Positions 1 to 8,325 of a stretch of 38,287 nucleotides of DNA are shown here, in pieces. This stretch comes from Pseudomonadota bacterium. GTDB taxonomy: Bacteria > Pseudomonadota > Gammaproteobacteria > Xanthomonadales > Rhodanobacteraceae. The notes beneath the pieces are model-generated. The model saw only the letters and a program-made list of their open reading frames with translations. It did no database searches and was not told the origin of the DNA. The stretch covers positions 1 to 38,287 of the forward strand of contig JAKAZT010000006.1 in NCBI GenBank assembly GCA_021815695.1, read 5' to 3'. Each line of letters starts with the position of its first letter. Within the stretch, counting starts at the first letter, position 1. The position numbers were made by a program, and so were the translations under genes.

Positions 1-1701
1 AACATCCAGGACTGGTGCATCAGCCGCCAGCTCTGGTGGGGGCACCGCATTCCGGCGTGGTACGACGCCAACGGCGATATCTTCGTGGGCGAGGACGAGG
101 CCGACGCGCGCGCTCACGCTGCGACGCCACCCGTCGGCGCGCTGCGCCAGGACGACGACGTCCTCGACACCTGGTTCTCCTCCGCGCTGTGGCCGTTCTC
201 GACGATGGGCTGGCCGAAGACCGACGGCCCCGTCGTGATCGACGGCCAGCCGGTCGCCGACTGGCGCAGCGACCAGACCTTCCTGCCCAGCGCGGTGCTG
301 GTCACCGGCTTCGACATCATCTTCTTCTGGGTCGCGCGCATGGTGATGGCGACGACCTATTTCGTCGGCCGCAATCCGGATGGCACGTACACACCGGAAC
401 GACAGGCATTGGCCGACCGCGTGCCCTTCCGCGAGGTCTACATCAACGCCATCGTGCGCGACGCCGAAGGCCAGAAGATGTCCAAGTCCAAGGGCAACAC
501 CATCGATCCGCTGGACCTGATCGACGGCATCGGCCTCGAGGAGCTGGTGAAAAAATCCACCACCAGCCTGCTGATCCCGCAGGTGCGCGCCAGGGTCGAA
601 AAGCGCATCCGCAAGGATTATCCCGAGGGCATCCAGGCGGTCGGCACCGACGCGCTGCGCTTCACCTTCGCCGCGCTGGCCACCCACGGGCGCACCATCA
701 ACTTCGACCTCAAGCGCGCCGAGGGCTACAGGAACTTCTGCAACAAGCTGTGGAACGCCGCGCGCTTCGTGCTGATGAACACCGAGGGCTTCAGCGCCGC
801 GGGCGAGCCGACGCGGATCACCTTGGCCGAGAAATGGATCCACCAGCGCTTCTGGTGGACGATGGAGCTTGTCACGAGAGAGTTTCGCAACTATCGATTC
901 GACCTCGTCGCGCATCACCTCTATCAGTTCGTCTGGAACGACTACTGCGACTGGTTCGTCGAGCTGGCCAAGCTGGCGCTCCATGGCGACGATGAAACAG
1001 CCGCGCAGTCCACGCGCCACACTCTGCTCTACTTGCTCGAAGGGCTCCTGCGAGCACTGCATCCGATCACGCCATTCGTTACCGAAGCGATCTGGCAGGA
1101 AGTCGCGCCGCGGCTGGGACTTGCGCAGTCCAGCATCCTCGCCCGCCCCTACCCGGGGGTGCCGGAACCTTCCGCCGGAATGAGCGTTGGCGAGCCGGCT
1201 CGTTTCCATGCGACCGCGTCTACCCTCGAGACCGGCAGAATCACGTTTCTGATCGAGGCCGTTGAGAAACTGCGCAGCATCCGCAGCCAGCTCGGGCTGG
1301 CACCCGGCCGCCAGGTGCCGCTGCTGATCGAAGGTGCGTTGATCGACCCGAAACTTTTCGGCGACATCGAACCCATGCTGTGCGCGCTGTGCCGCATCGA
1401 TTCGATCCGTCACCTGGGTGCGGGCGAACCGGCACCGGCTGCCGCGGGGGCTTCGTTCCAGGGCGCGAAACTGCTGATCCCTCTCGCCGGGCTGATCGAC
1501 CTCGATGCCGAGCGGGCACGGGTGGCGAAGGAGATCAGGCGTGTCGAAGGCGAGATCGCCAAATGCCGGGCCAAGCTGGGCGGTGCGACCTTCGTCGCCC
1601 ACGCGCCGGCGGCGGTGGTCGAACAGGAGCGTCAGCGCCTGGCCGACTGGAGCGCGCAACTCGCGGCGCTGAGCGAACAGGCGGCGCGGCTGGGCGGTTA
1701 G
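1..1701 (+). CDS. valS: Valine--tRNA ligase, C-terminal part (5' truncated by window edge)
   Basis: Class Ia synthetase that charges tRNA-Val in the cytoplasm. The reading frame is open from base 1, so the ORF-track Met at 85 is not the start; the visible 566 residues begin inside the catalytic domain with [20 protein letters not shown]. The family signature KMSKSKGN lies near residue 160, followed by the tRNA-binding helical domain ([20 protein letters not shown]) and a C-terminal coiled-coil arm ([19 protein letters not shown]). Roughly 40% of the protein, including the HIGH motif and most of the editing domain, lies upstream of the window. Codon use between about 865 and 1300 is less GC3-biased than on either side (see findings). 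It converges on rimI, with 41 bases between the stops. Confidence 0.97.
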   Translation, partial: NIQDWCISRQLWWGHRIPAWYDANGDIFVGEDEADARAHAATPPVGALRQDDDVLDTWFSSALWPFSTMGWPKTDGPVVIDGQPVADWRSDQTFLPSAVLVTGFDIIFFWVARMVMATTYFVGRNPDGTYTPERQALADRVPFREVYINAIVRDAEGQKMSKSKGNTIDPLDLIDGIGLEELVKKSTTSLLIPQVRARVEKRIRKDYPEGIQAVGTDALRFTFAALATHGRTINFDLKRAEGYRNFCNKLWNAARFVLMNTEGFSAAGEPTRITLAEKWIHQRFWWTMELVTREFRNYRFDLVAHHLYQFVWNDYCDWFVELAKLALHGDDETAAQSTRHTLLYLLEGLLRALHPITPFVTEAIWQEVAPRLGLAQSSILARPYPGVPEPSAGMSVGEPARFHATASTLETGRITFLIEAVEKLRSIRSQLGLAPGRQVPLLIEGALIDPKLFGDIEPMLCALCRIDSIRHLGAGEPAPAAAGASFQGAKLLIPLAGLIDLDAERARVAKEIRRVEGEIAKCRAKLGGATFVAHAPAAVVEQERQRLADWSAQLAALSEQAARLGG

Positions 1702-1711
1702 AAACGCGCAT

Positions 1712-1739
1712 CAGGCACACGCGCGCTCGTGTCTGCCTG
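1712..1739. terminator. Hairpin between convergent valS and rimI
   Basis: CAGGCA-CACG pairs with CGTG-TC-TGCCTG around a short CGCGCT loop, leaving a 2-base bulge. It sits in the 41-base gap between two converging stops, so it could terminate in both directions. No clear U-tract follows, so the call is tentative. Confidence 0.35.
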
Positions 1740-1742
1740 CGG

Positions 1743-2243
1743 TCAATCCTCGGGCGGGCCGTCGCCGTCGGCCAGCGGCAGCAGGTCGAACGCCATCACG
1801 ATGGCGTCCTCGCGCGCACGCCGCGCCGGGTAGTAGTTGGGTCGCCGTCCGATCTCGACGAAACCGGCACGACGATAGATCGCGACCGCACGCACGTTGC
1901 TGGGACGCACTTCCAGAAACACCCGTCGCGCGCCGTGCCAGCGCGCCAGGTCCACCAGCCGCCGCAGCAGGCGCCGGCCGTGGCCGCAGCCCTGCTCGGC
2001 CGGCGCGACGCAGACATTGAGCACGTGCGCCTCCTCGGCGGCGACCGACAGCACGCCGTAGCCGATCATGCGCCCCTGCTGCTCGAGCACCCAGCAGGCG
2101 TAGCCGGCATTGAGGCAGTCGCGGAAGATGCCCGTCGTCCAGGGAAACTCGTAGGATCGCGCCTCGATCTGCGCGACCGCGTTGAGATCGTCGCGGCGCA
2201 TCGGCCGCAACTGCGGTGCCTGCGGTGCGACCACGGCCACCAT
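1743..2243 (-). CDS. rimI: Ribosomal protein S18-alanine N-acetyltransferase (GNAT family)
   Basis: Acetyl-CoA-dependent N-terminal acetyltransferase, 166 residues. The acetyl-CoA pyrophosphate loop is visible (VAPAEQGCGHGRRLL), as is the RimI-like end NVRAVAIYRRAGFVEIGRRP followed by NYYP. I start at the ATG at 2243, not at the upstream Met of the ORF track, because GGAGG lies 9 bases ahead of it and the upstream gene stops 1 base before it. The gene is the last of a coupled pssA-(holD-like)-rimI set. In E. coli rimI likewise follows holD, which bears on the identity of the gene before it. The substrate is assigned from family resemblance; other GNAT substrates cannot be excluded. Confidence 0.88.
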   Translation of the reverse strand: MVAVVAPQAPQLRPMRRDDLNAVAQIEARSYEFPWTTGIFRDCLNAGYACWVLEQQGRMIGYGVLSVAAEEAHVLNVCVAPAEQGCGHGRRLLRRLVDLARWHGARRVFLEVRPSNVRAVAIYRRAGFVEIGRRPNYYPARRAREDAIVMAFDLLPLADGDGPPED

Positions 2244-2244
2244 C

Positions 2245-2751
2245 TCAGTTGGCCTCCACCAATGCATGACGCAGGGTTTTCAGCGCGCGCCACAGGGTGC
2301 GCTTGCGCGCCGGCTCGGCCAGCAGCAGCGCAGGCGCCTCGACGCCGAGCACGCAGGTGGTCTGCTGCTCGGCCGCGCTGAGCGCGCGGCCCAGGGCCTG
2401 CAGCGCTTCCTGGCCGAAAGCGAGATAGGCCCGCGCGCGCGGCGGCGGCACGGCGACATCGACTTCCAGCCACGGCGCCCGCTGCAGCGCGGTCGGCAGG
2501 CAGGCGACGACCGCGCGCAGCAGAGCTTGCTGGCGCGCGTCGGCGGCGCTTCCTGCCGGCAGCAACAGCAGCAGGGCCATGCGCTCATCGCTGACGGCCG
2601 GCACCGGCATCGCGGCGGCGACCGGCGCAAGCACCGGGGTCGCTGCCGGCGCACGCCGCGACCCGCGCAGCGCCATCGGCACCACGCCGAGCACGCGCAG
2701 CATGCGATCGCGAGCGACCGCATCAGGCCGACGTACGCCGGCAGCGATCAT
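2245..2751 (-). CDS. Candidate DNA polymerase III psi subunit (HolD-like), otherwise hypothetical
   Basis: 168 residues; the ORF track shows it only as the tail of a 535-residue out-of-frame reading. The ATG at 2751 overlaps the pssA stop (ATGA). From memory, it aligns along its length with E. coli HolD. MLRVLGVVPMALRG matches the chi-binding N-terminus (LQQLGITQWSLR). MALLLLLPAGSAADARQQAL matches the central VRLVMVANDLPALTDPLVSD. The C-terminal PALLLAEPARKRTLWRALK matches PALTDLRANPTARAALWQQI. The next gene is rimI, as in E. coli holD-rimI. If correct, it bridges the clamp loader to chi and SSB. A Pro/Ala-rich stretch (about residues 30-50) makes it longer than the E. coli protein (137 aa). 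Psi is poorly conserved, so this remains an inference; a second start at 2703 is possible. Confidence 0.55.
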   Translation of the reverse strand: MIAAGVRRPDAVARDRMLRVLGVVPMALRGSRRAPAATPVLAPVAAAMPVPAVSDERMALLLLLPAGSAADARQQALLRAVVACLPTALQRAPWLEVDVAVPPPRARAYLAFGQEALQALGRALSAAEQQTTCVLGVEAPALLLAEPARKRTLWRALKTLRHALVEAN

Positions 2752-3542
2752 GGCGAGTCGACCGGCGGCACGGCCGGGCGCCGCTGGCGGCGGCGCGCAG
2801 CGGCACGTCCCCACAGCGTCAGCACCGGCCCGGACAGCACATACAGCACGGCAATGCCAAACAGCACCCGCGGCGGATCCAGCGCCAGCCCGATCAGCAC
2901 CAGCAGCACGGTCAGGATCGTCACGAACGACACGCGCTCGCTGACCGGCCAGCTCTTGAAGCTGAAGTAGCGGATGCGGCTGACCATCAGCAATCCGGCC
3001 GAGACGGCGATGAACGGCGTGACGAACACCAGTTCGCGGCCGTCGAGGCCCAGCGTCTCGGCGCCCCAGACGTAGCTCATCGCAAGCCCCGCCGCCGCCG
3101 GGCTGGCCAGGCCCTGGAAGTAGCGCTTGTCGGCCATGCCGACCTGGGTGTTGAAGCGCGCCAGTCGCAGCGCGGCGCAGGCGGCATACAGGAACGCCGC
3201 GGTCCAGCCGACCTTGCCCCACACCGGCCCGTAGGCCTGGAGATGCGCCAGCGACCACGTGTAGAGCACCAGCGACGGCGCCAGACCGAAGCTGATCAGG
3301 TCCGACAGCGAGTCGTACTGCACGCCGAACTCGCTCTGCGTGCCGGTCAGACGCGCCACACGGCCATCCAGCCCGTCGAGCACGCCGGCGACGAAGACCG
3401 CCACCACGGCGTCGCTGTAGTGACCGCCGATCGCGGCGATGATCGCGTAGAAGCCCGCGAACAGCGCACCGGTGGTGAACAGGTTCGGCAGCAGGTAAAT
3501 GCCGCGCCGCGGGCGCACCGGCGTGGGGGAGGAAGTGTTCAT
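2748..3542 (-). CDS. pssA: CDP-diacylglycerol--serine O-phosphatidyltransferase
   Basis: Inner-membrane CDP-alcohol phosphotransferase that makes phosphatidylserine, the precursor of phosphatidylethanolamine. At 264 residues it is the integral-membrane type (as in Bacillus and many proteobacteria) rather than the peripheral PLD-like E. coli enzyme. The family signature DG-x2-AR-x8-G-x3-D-x3-D is complete (DGRVAR...EFGVQYDSLSD), and several hydrophobic helices follow (for example FVTILTVLLVLIGLAL). I start at the ATG at 3542 (MNTSSPTP), with a weak GGGA upstream; the longer ORF-track start runs into the divergent gene. It heads the coupled set with the HolD-like gene and rimI. Confidence 0.93.
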   Translation of the reverse strand: MNTSSPTPVRPRRGIYLLPNLFTTGALFAGFYAIIAAIGGHYSDAVVAVFVAGVLDGLDGRVARLTGTQSEFGVQYDSLSDLISFGLAPSLVLYTWSLAHLQAYGPVWGKVGWTAAFLYAACAALRLARFNTQVGMADKRYFQGLASPAAAGLAMSYVWGAETLGLDGRELVFVTPFIAVSAGLLMVSRIRYFSFKSWPVSERVSFVTILTVLLVLIGLALDPPRVLFGIAVLYVLSGPVLTLWGRAAARRRQRRPAVPPVDSP

Positions 3543-3670
3543 GATCGTCCCGGACTGGCGTTGCGCCGAGTGTAAACCAAGGTCGTGGCGTGGCCGGGCC
3601 CGGCAGGCCGCGCGACCCGCCCGCCCGCAGGACGTGATTCGGCGCGCAACCACGCGGCTGGCGGCGCTGG

Positions 3671-3676
3671 TAAAGT
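3671..3676 (+). promoter_or_regulatory. Possible -10 element of the DUF4124 gene
   Basis: TAAAGT followed by CGGCGCCG, 32 bases before the ATG. No convincing -35 is visible. It is included because the same arrangement recurs before several genes here (see findings). Confidence 0.25.
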
Positions 3677-3708
3677 CGGCGCCGTCCGCCCTGCCCGGGA
3701 GTGCTCCC

Positions 3709-4149
3709 ATGCGCCGTACCTACATCCTGCTCGCGCTGCTGCTGGTCACACCGCTGGCCTCGGCCCAGGTTTACAAATGGACCGACGCCAAGGGCGTGGT
3801 GCATTACTCCGACGTGCCGCCTCCGCAGGGGGTGAAATACAAAAACATGCACATGTCGCTGACCGGCGGCGCCGCGCCGGCGGCCGCGACGTCCGCATCC
3901 CCGGCTGCCGCGGCATCATCGCCCGCCGATGCAGGCGCAGCACCCGCCAGCGCCCGAACCGTCGCGGACAACCCCGAGAACCGCGCCAGGCTCTGCGCCC
4001 AGTTGCGGCAGAATTACACGCTGCTCAAGGGCAGCCAGCCGCTGACCCGGGACAATGCCAAGGGGCAGAAGCAGCTGGTTTCCGAGAAGCAGCGTACCCA
4101 GGACATGGTCAACACCCAGCAGCAACTGCAGCAGTACTGCGGCGGCTGA
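3709..4149 (+). CDS. DUF4124-domain secreted protein
   Basis: 146 residues starting at the ATG at 3709, with GGGAG 7 bases upstream. A signal peptide (MRRTYILLALLLVTPLASA, cleavage before Q20) is followed directly by the DUF4124 motif VYKWTDAKGVVHYSDVPPP. A low-complexity Ala/Ser/Pro linker follows (about residues 50-85), then a Gln-rich, probably helical C-terminus (QRTQDMVNTQQQLQQYC). DUF4124 proteins are periplasmic or envelope proteins of unknown biochemical role that are common in this group. It is divergent from pssA, with 166 bases between starts, and lies 93 bases upstream of proS. Confidence 0.85.
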   Translation: MRRTYILLALLLVTPLASAQVYKWTDAKGVVHYSDVPPPQGVKYKNMHMSLTGGAAPAAATSASPAAAASSPADAGAAPASARTVADNPENRARLCAQLRQNYTLLKGSQPLTRDNAKGQKQLVSEKQRTQDMVNTQQQLQQYCGG

Positions 4150-4210
4150 CCGCGCGGGCGGCCTTTTTGCACGGATGCCATGCGCCGCGCGCCGGCGCAC
4201 GAGTCGCCAT

Positions 4211-4216
4211 TACAAT
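4211..4216 (+). promoter_or_regulatory. Possible -10 element of proS
   Basis: TACAAT followed by TCCGCC, 26 bases before the proS ATG. No clear -35 hexamer lies 16-18 bases upstream. Confidence 0.35.
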
Positions 4217-4242
4217 TCCGCCTCACACCGCGGAATATCCCC

Positions 4243-5967
4243 ATGCGACTCAGCCGTTTTCACCTTGCCACCGTCAAGGAAACCCCCTCTGACGCCGAAA
4301 TCGTCAGCCACCGGCTGATGCTGCGCGCGGGCATGATCCGCAAACTGGCGTCCGGCATCTTCACCTGGACGCCGCTGGGCCTGCGCGTACTGCGCAAGGT
4401 CGAGGCGGTGGTGCGCGAGGAGATGCAGCGCGCCGGCGCGATCGAGCTGCTGATGCCCTCGGTGCAGCCGCGTGAACTCTGGGACGAAACCGGACGCTGG
4501 ACGAAATTCGGCGGCCTGCTGCTCAAGCTGAAGGACAGCAAGGAGCATGAATACTGCTACGGCCCGACGCACGAGGAAGTGATCACCGACTTCGCCCGTC
4601 ACGAGCTGAAAAGCTATCGCCAGTTGCCGGTCACGTTCTTTCAGATCCAGACCAAGTTCCGCGACGAGATCCGCCCGCGCTTCGGCGTGATGCGGGCGCG
4701 CGAATTCCTGATGAAGGACGCCTATTCGTTTCATCTGACCGCCGACTGTCTGGCGCGCGAATACCGGAACATGTTCGACGCCTATGCGCGTGTCTTCAGC
4801 CGGCTGGGCCTGCGTTTTCGCGCGGTGCAGGCCGATACCGGCGCCATCGGCGGCAACGCCAGCCACGAGTTCCATGTGCTGGCCGACTCCGGCGAGGATG
4901 CGATCGCGTTTTCGGATGCATCGGATTTTGCCGCCAATGTCGAGCTGGCCGAAGCACTCGCCCCCGCCAAGCCGCGGCCTGCGCCCACCGCCGCGCTGGC
5001 GCGGGTCGCCACGCCGACGCAGAAAACCATCGACGAGGTCGCCGGTCTGCTCGGCGTCGCGCCCGCGCGGTGCGTCAAGACCCTGCTGGTGCGCGGCCGC
5101 GACGGCCTGGTCGCGCTGTGCGTGCGCGGCGATCACGAGATCAACGAAATCAAGGCGGCCAAACTGGACGAACTGCCGGGCGAGTCGGTACTGGCCGGCG
5201 AGGCCGAGATCGCTGCTGCCACTGGTTCGCGACCCGGCTTCCTCGGCCCGGTCGGGCTGGCTGCAGGCATTCCGGTGATCGTCGACCGCAGCGCGGCGGC
5301 GCTGGCCGACTTCGTCTGTGGCGGCAATGCCGAAGGCACTCATTGCACCGGCGCCAACTGGGAACGCGACGCGCGCATCACGCGCATCGCCGATCTGCGC
5401 AAGGTCGTCGCCGGCGACCCGTCGCCCGACGGTCGCGGCACGCTGTCCATCGCCCGCGGCATCGAGGTCGGCCACGTGTTCCAGCTCGGCCGCAGTTACG
5501 CGCAGGCGATGGGCGCGGTGGTGCTCGACGAGACCGGTCAGGCGCAGGTGATGCTGATGGGCTGCTACGGCATCGGCGTCAGCCGCATCGTCGCCGCGGC
5601 CATCGAGCAGAACCACGATGCGGCCGGCATCCTCTGGCCGCCGGCGATGGCGCCTTGGCAGGTTGCCGTCTGCCCGATCAATCCCAAGGCCGACCCCGCC
5701 GTCACCGCCGCGGCGGAGTCGCTCTACGCCGAATTGAACGCTCTCGGCATCGAGACCGTGCTCGATGATCGCGGCTTGCGCCCCGGACCGATGTTTGCGG
5801 ATATCGAGCTGATCGGCATTCCGCATCGCGTGGTGGTCAGCGAACGCGGGCTGGCCGCCGGCAGTTTCGAATACCGTGCGCGCGGCGACAGCGAAAACCG
5901 CGCGCTGAGCCGTCAGGACCTGCTTGCGCTGATCGCGGCCGGCAATAACATGTCGACTCGGGGTTAA
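4243..5967 (+). CDS. proS: Proline--tRNA ligase (bacterial type with YbaK-like editing domain)
   Basis: Class II synthetase, 574 residues, close to the E. coli length. I chose the ATG at 4243 ([13 protein letters not shown]), because this is the normal N-terminus; the ORF track adds 21 residues. The order is an N-terminal catalytic half with motif 1 and 2 regions ([36 protein letters not shown]), an inserted editing domain at about residues 240-380 ([20 protein letters not shown]), motif 3 ([17 protein letters not shown]), then the C-terminal anticodon-binding domain ([18 protein letters not shown]). The editing insertion hydrolyses mischarged Ala-tRNA-Pro in this family. A strong nested terminator follows. 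Confidence 0.97.
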   Translation: MRLSRFHLATVKETPSDAEIVSHRLMLRAGMIRKLASGIFTWTPLGLRVLRKVEAVVREEMQRAGAIELLMPSVQPRELWDETGRWTKFGGLLLKLKDSKEHEYCYGPTHEEVITDFARHELKSYRQLPVTFFQIQTKFRDEIRPRFGVMRAREFLMKDAYSFHLTADCLAREYRNMFDAYARVFSRLGLRFRAVQADTGAIGGNASHEFHVLADSGEDAIAFSDASDFAANVELAEALAPAKPRPAPTAALARVATPTQKTIDEVAGLLGVAPARCVKTLLVRGRDGLVALCVRGDHEINEIKAAKLDELPGESVLAGEAEIAAATGSRPGFLGPVGLAAGIPVIVDRSAAALADFVCGGNAEGTHCTGANWERDARITRIADLRKVVAGDPSPDGRGTLSIARGIEVGHVFQLGRSYAQAMGAVVLDETGQAQVMLMGCYGIGVSRIVAAAIEQNHDAAGILWPPAMAPWQVAVCPINPKADPAVTAAAESLYAELNALGIETVLDDRGLRPGPMFADIELIGIPHRVVVSERGLAAGSFEYRARGDSENRALSRQDLLALIAAGNNMSTRG

Positions 5968-5975
5968 ACCCGTCG

Positions 5976-6036
5976 CCATTGCCCGCCAAAAACGCATGAC
6001 TTTTGGCGGTATCCGGCAATGGGGGGATTTTCTTTT
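5976..6036 (+). terminator. Nested-hairpin terminator of proS
   Basis: An outer stem CCATTGCC/GGCAATGG encloses an inner 9-bp stem CCGCCAAAA/TTTTGGCGG with a 9-base loop (the two stems share one base on the left). GGGGATTTTCTTTT follows on the plus strand. This gives a good rho-independent terminator just after the proS stop and isolates the H-NS-family gene. Confidence 0.75.
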
Positions 6037-6133
6037 GATCATTGCCGGGGCAGAATGGTGCCACGGCTGCCACAGCAACCCTTGCGCTGCCGGTGTTTAT
6101 TCCACTGCCCAAGCCCCCCACTGGAGCACACTC

Positions 6134-6460
6134 ATGGCTATCGACTTGAAGACCCTCAACCACAATCAGTTGCTCGACCTGATCGAAAAGGCCAAGAATC
6201 GCCAAGGCGAACTGGCCAAGGAGAAAATCTCCGACTTGCGCGCGCGCATCGAGCAGATGGTGAAAAAGGAAGGCTTCAGCATGGACGACGTGTTTCCCGC
6301 CCGCGGCGGCCGTCGCGGCCGCAAGCTGGGCAGCGTCGCCCCCAAGTACCGCAATCCGGGCAATCCGGGTCTGACCTGGTCCGGCCGCGGCAAGCGCCCG
6401 CGCTGGTTCGTCGAGGCACTGGCGGCCGGCAAGAAGGAAAAGGATCTTCTGATCAAGTAA
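6134..6460 (+). CDS. H-NS family nucleoid-associated DNA-binding protein
   Basis: 108 residues from the ATG at 6134, with GGAG 7 bases upstream; the longer ORF-track start has no support. The N-terminus (about residues 5-50) is a charged helical oligomerisation segment (LLDLIEKAKNRQGELAKEKI). The C-terminus carries the AT-hook-like DNA-binding motif YRNPGNPGLTWSGRGKRPRW, which identifies the H-NS/BpH3/XrvA group rather than enterobacterial H-NS itself. Such proteins bind AT-rich DNA and silence transcription, often of acquired genes. It is monocistronic between two terminators. Confidence 0.92.
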   Translation: MAIDLKTLNHNQLLDLIEKAKNRQGELAKEKISDLRARIEQMVKKEGFSMDDVFPARGGRRGRKLGSVAPKYRNPGNPGLTWSGRGKRPRWFVEALAAGKKEKDLLIK

Positions 6461-6479
6461 TTCACGCGGCAGCGCTTCG

Positions 6480-6506
6480 CAAACGCCGGCACATTGCCGG
6501 CGTTTG
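6480..6506. terminator. Bidirectional hairpin between H-NS gene and pgeF
   Basis: CAAACGCCGGC-ACATT-GCCGGCGTTTG is a perfect 11-bp stem with a 5-base loop, placed between two converging stops (6460 and 6510). The A/T-rich stem base acts as the short U-tract on either strand, so it probably terminates both transcripts. Confidence 0.65.
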
Positions 6507-6509
6507 CAT

Positions 6510-7280
6510 TCAAGGCCGCGCGCGATCGCGCCATATCAGGCTGGCGAAGCGGCCACTGGCGGCTGGGTCGCGACGATGGGAATAAAAACGCGGGTCGCTG
6601 CGAGTGTCAAAATCGCCGCCGCAGATCCGCGTCACTCCGGACGCGAGCAGCCGGCGCCGCGCCAATGCCGCCAGATCGCAGGTCCAGTGACCGGGCCGCG
6701 CGGGTGTGAACGCCCCGGCCGCACCGGCATCCGTGTCGACGAATGCTCCGCGTACCTCGACACCGACTTCGTAGGAAGCCGCGCCGATGCATGGCCCCAG
6801 CCACGCCAGCAGCCGCGCCGGCGGCGTGCGCAGCGCGGCGACCGTCGCCTCCAGAACCCCGGCCGCCAGTCCGCGCCAGCCGGCGTGCGCGACGGCGATC
6901 TCGCTGCCGTCGGCAGCGGCAACCAGCACCGGCAGGCAATCGGCGGTCAGCACGGCCAGCACGCGTCCCGGCGCGCGCGTGATTGCGGCATCGGCCCGGG
7001 GCTCGACTCCGGCCTCGATCACATCGGCGTCGATCACGTCGCGGCCGTGGACCTGATGCAGCCAGAGTGGCTCGCATGGCAACACCAGGGCGGCGCGCAG
7101 CAGCGCGCGATTGGCGCGTACCGTTTCCGCAGGCTCGCCGTTGCGCAGACCGAGGTTGCACCGGGCATGGGGGCCCAGCGAAACGCCCGGAGTGGCGCGC
7201 GTGGTCACCGCGCAGCGGATGCCCGGCGGCGTCGGCCACCCGGGTCGCAGCAGACCCAGCGGGTCAAGCCCGCTCGACAT
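6510..7280 (-). CDS. pgeF: Laccase-domain purine nucleoside phosphorylase / peptidoglycan editing factor (YfiH family)
   Basis: 256 residues. The copper/zinc-site motifs of the family are present: WLHQVHGRDV, LTADCLPVLV, AVAHAGWRGLAAGV and LGPCIGAASYEVG. Family members act on purine nucleosides and, in E. coli, help keep peptidoglycan composition correct; older annotations call them polyphenol oxidases. The ATG at 7280 lies inside the end of rluD, a 17-base overlap, which mirrors the E. coli rluD-yfiH pair and implies translational coupling. The longer ORF-track N-terminus would lie in rluD and is rejected. Confidence 0.92.
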   Translation of the reverse strand: MSSGLDPLGLLRPGWPTPPGIRCAVTTRATPGVSLGPHARCNLGLRNGEPAETVRANRALLRAALVLPCEPLWLHQVHGRDVIDADVIEAGVEPRADAAITRAPGRVLAVLTADCLPVLVAAADGSEIAVAHAGWRGLAAGVLEATVAALRTPPARLLAWLGPCIGAASYEVGVEVRGAFVDTDAGAAGAFTPARPGHWTCDLAALARRRLLASGVTRICGGDFDTRSDPRFYSHRRDPAASGRFASLIWRDRARP

Positions 7281-8232
7281 CGGCTGCCGCGTCGGCGCGC
7301 AAGGTTGCCAGCAGTGCGAGAAAATCCGCGGCCGGCGCGGCCTCGAACCGCAAAAGCTCGCCCCCGAACGGATGGGCAAATGCCAGCCGTTCGGCATGCA
7401 GGGCCTGGCGGCCAAAAGCGCGCAACGCCGCGATCAGCGCCGGACTGGCGCCGCGCGGCAGCCTCAGGCCGCCGCCATACAGCGGATCACCCACCAGCGG
7501 ATGGCCCAGATGCGCCATGTGCACACGGATCTGATGGGTGCGGCCGGTCTCCAGATTGCACTGCAGCAGGGTATGGGCACGAAAGCGTTCGCGGACGCGG
7601 TAGTGCGTCAGCGCCGGCTTGCCGGCGCCGCCCTCGCGGACCGCCTGGCGCTGACGATCCTGCGGATGACGCCCGATCGCGGCGCGCACCTCGCCACCGG
7701 CGATCAGCACGCCGCGCACGATCGCCGCGTACTGGCGGCTGATCTCGCGCGCGGCGATCATCGCCGTCAGCGCGGTATGCGCGCGCTGCGAGCGCGCCAC
7801 CACCATCAGGCCCGTGGTGTCCTTGTCCAGCCGGTGCACGATGCCGGCACGCGGCAGGGCGGCCAGTCCGGGATCGAAATGCAGCAGCGCGTTCTGCAGC
7901 GTGCCGGCCGGATTGCCGGCGCCGGGATGCACCACCAGGCCTGCGGGCTTGACCAGCACCAGCAGGTCGTCATCGATGTGGCGCAGATCCAGCGCGATCG
8001 GCTCCGGCGCCAGCGGCACGGCCTGCTCCTGCGGCACCTCGATGCTGACCTGTTCGCCACCGCGCACGCGCAGCCGCGGCGCGGCGAGCGCGCCGTCGAC
8101 ACGCACCGCGCCGGCACGCAACCACGTCGTCAATCGCGTGCGCGAGTAGTCCGGGAACAGCTCGGCCAGCGCCTGATCGAGGCGCAGTCCGGCGAACTGC
8201 AGCGGCAAGCGGACGTGACGGCTGACGGTCAT
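7264..8232 (-). CDS. rluD: 23S rRNA pseudouridine(1911/1915/1917) synthase
   Basis: 322 residues. An N-terminal S4 RNA-binding domain (about residues 16-65, LRLDQALAELFPDYSRTRLT) precedes the RluA-type catalytic domain with the signature HRLDKDTTGL, whose Asp136 is the catalytic nucleophile, and the later ETGRTHQIRVHMAHLGHPLV. It modifies helix 69 of 23S rRNA if orthologous; the pairing with pgeF supports RluD over RluA or RluC. I prefer the ATG at 8232 (MTVSRHVRLP) over the ORF-track start 16 residues upstream. It is divergent from bamD, as commonly seen. Confidence 0.92.
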   Translation of the reverse strand: MTVSRHVRLPLQFAGLRLDQALAELFPDYSRTRLTTWLRAGAVRVDGALAAPRLRVRGGEQVSIEVPQEQAVPLAPEPIALDLRHIDDDLLVLVKPAGLVVHPGAGNPAGTLQNALLHFDPGLAALPRAGIVHRLDKDTTGLMVVARSQRAHTALTAMIAAREISRQYAAIVRGVLIAGGEVRAAIGRHPQDRQRQAVREGGAGKPALTHYRVRERFRAHTLLQCNLETGRTHQIRVHMAHLGHPLVGDPLYGGGLRLPRGASPALIAALRAFGRQALHAERLAFAHPFGGELLRFEAAPAADFLALLATLRADAAADVERA

Positions 8233-8288
8233 TGCAACCGCCCGGCAACGGCTGCCGCGCTTAACGCCGGGCACATGCACCTTTCCGC

Positions 8289-8294
8289 TATGAT
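8289..8294 (+). promoter_or_regulatory. Possible -10 element of bamD
   Basis: TATGAT followed by GCCGGC, 31 bases before the bamD ATG, in the 93-base divergent gap with rluD. No good -35 is seen. Confidence 0.4.
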
Positions 8295-8325
8295 GCCGGC
8301 TTTGCCAGCCGTACGGTCCCGATCG

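Noticed and set aside
6031-6063. TTGATC as -35 of the H-NS-family gene
   Set aside because: The only -10-like hexamer (CAGAAT) lies 10 bases downstream, too close for a sigma-70 promoter.
4210-6078. 622-residue minus-strand ORF opposite proS
   Set aside because: Antisense shadow of a clear ProRS gene; composition typical of a reversed high-GC reading frame.
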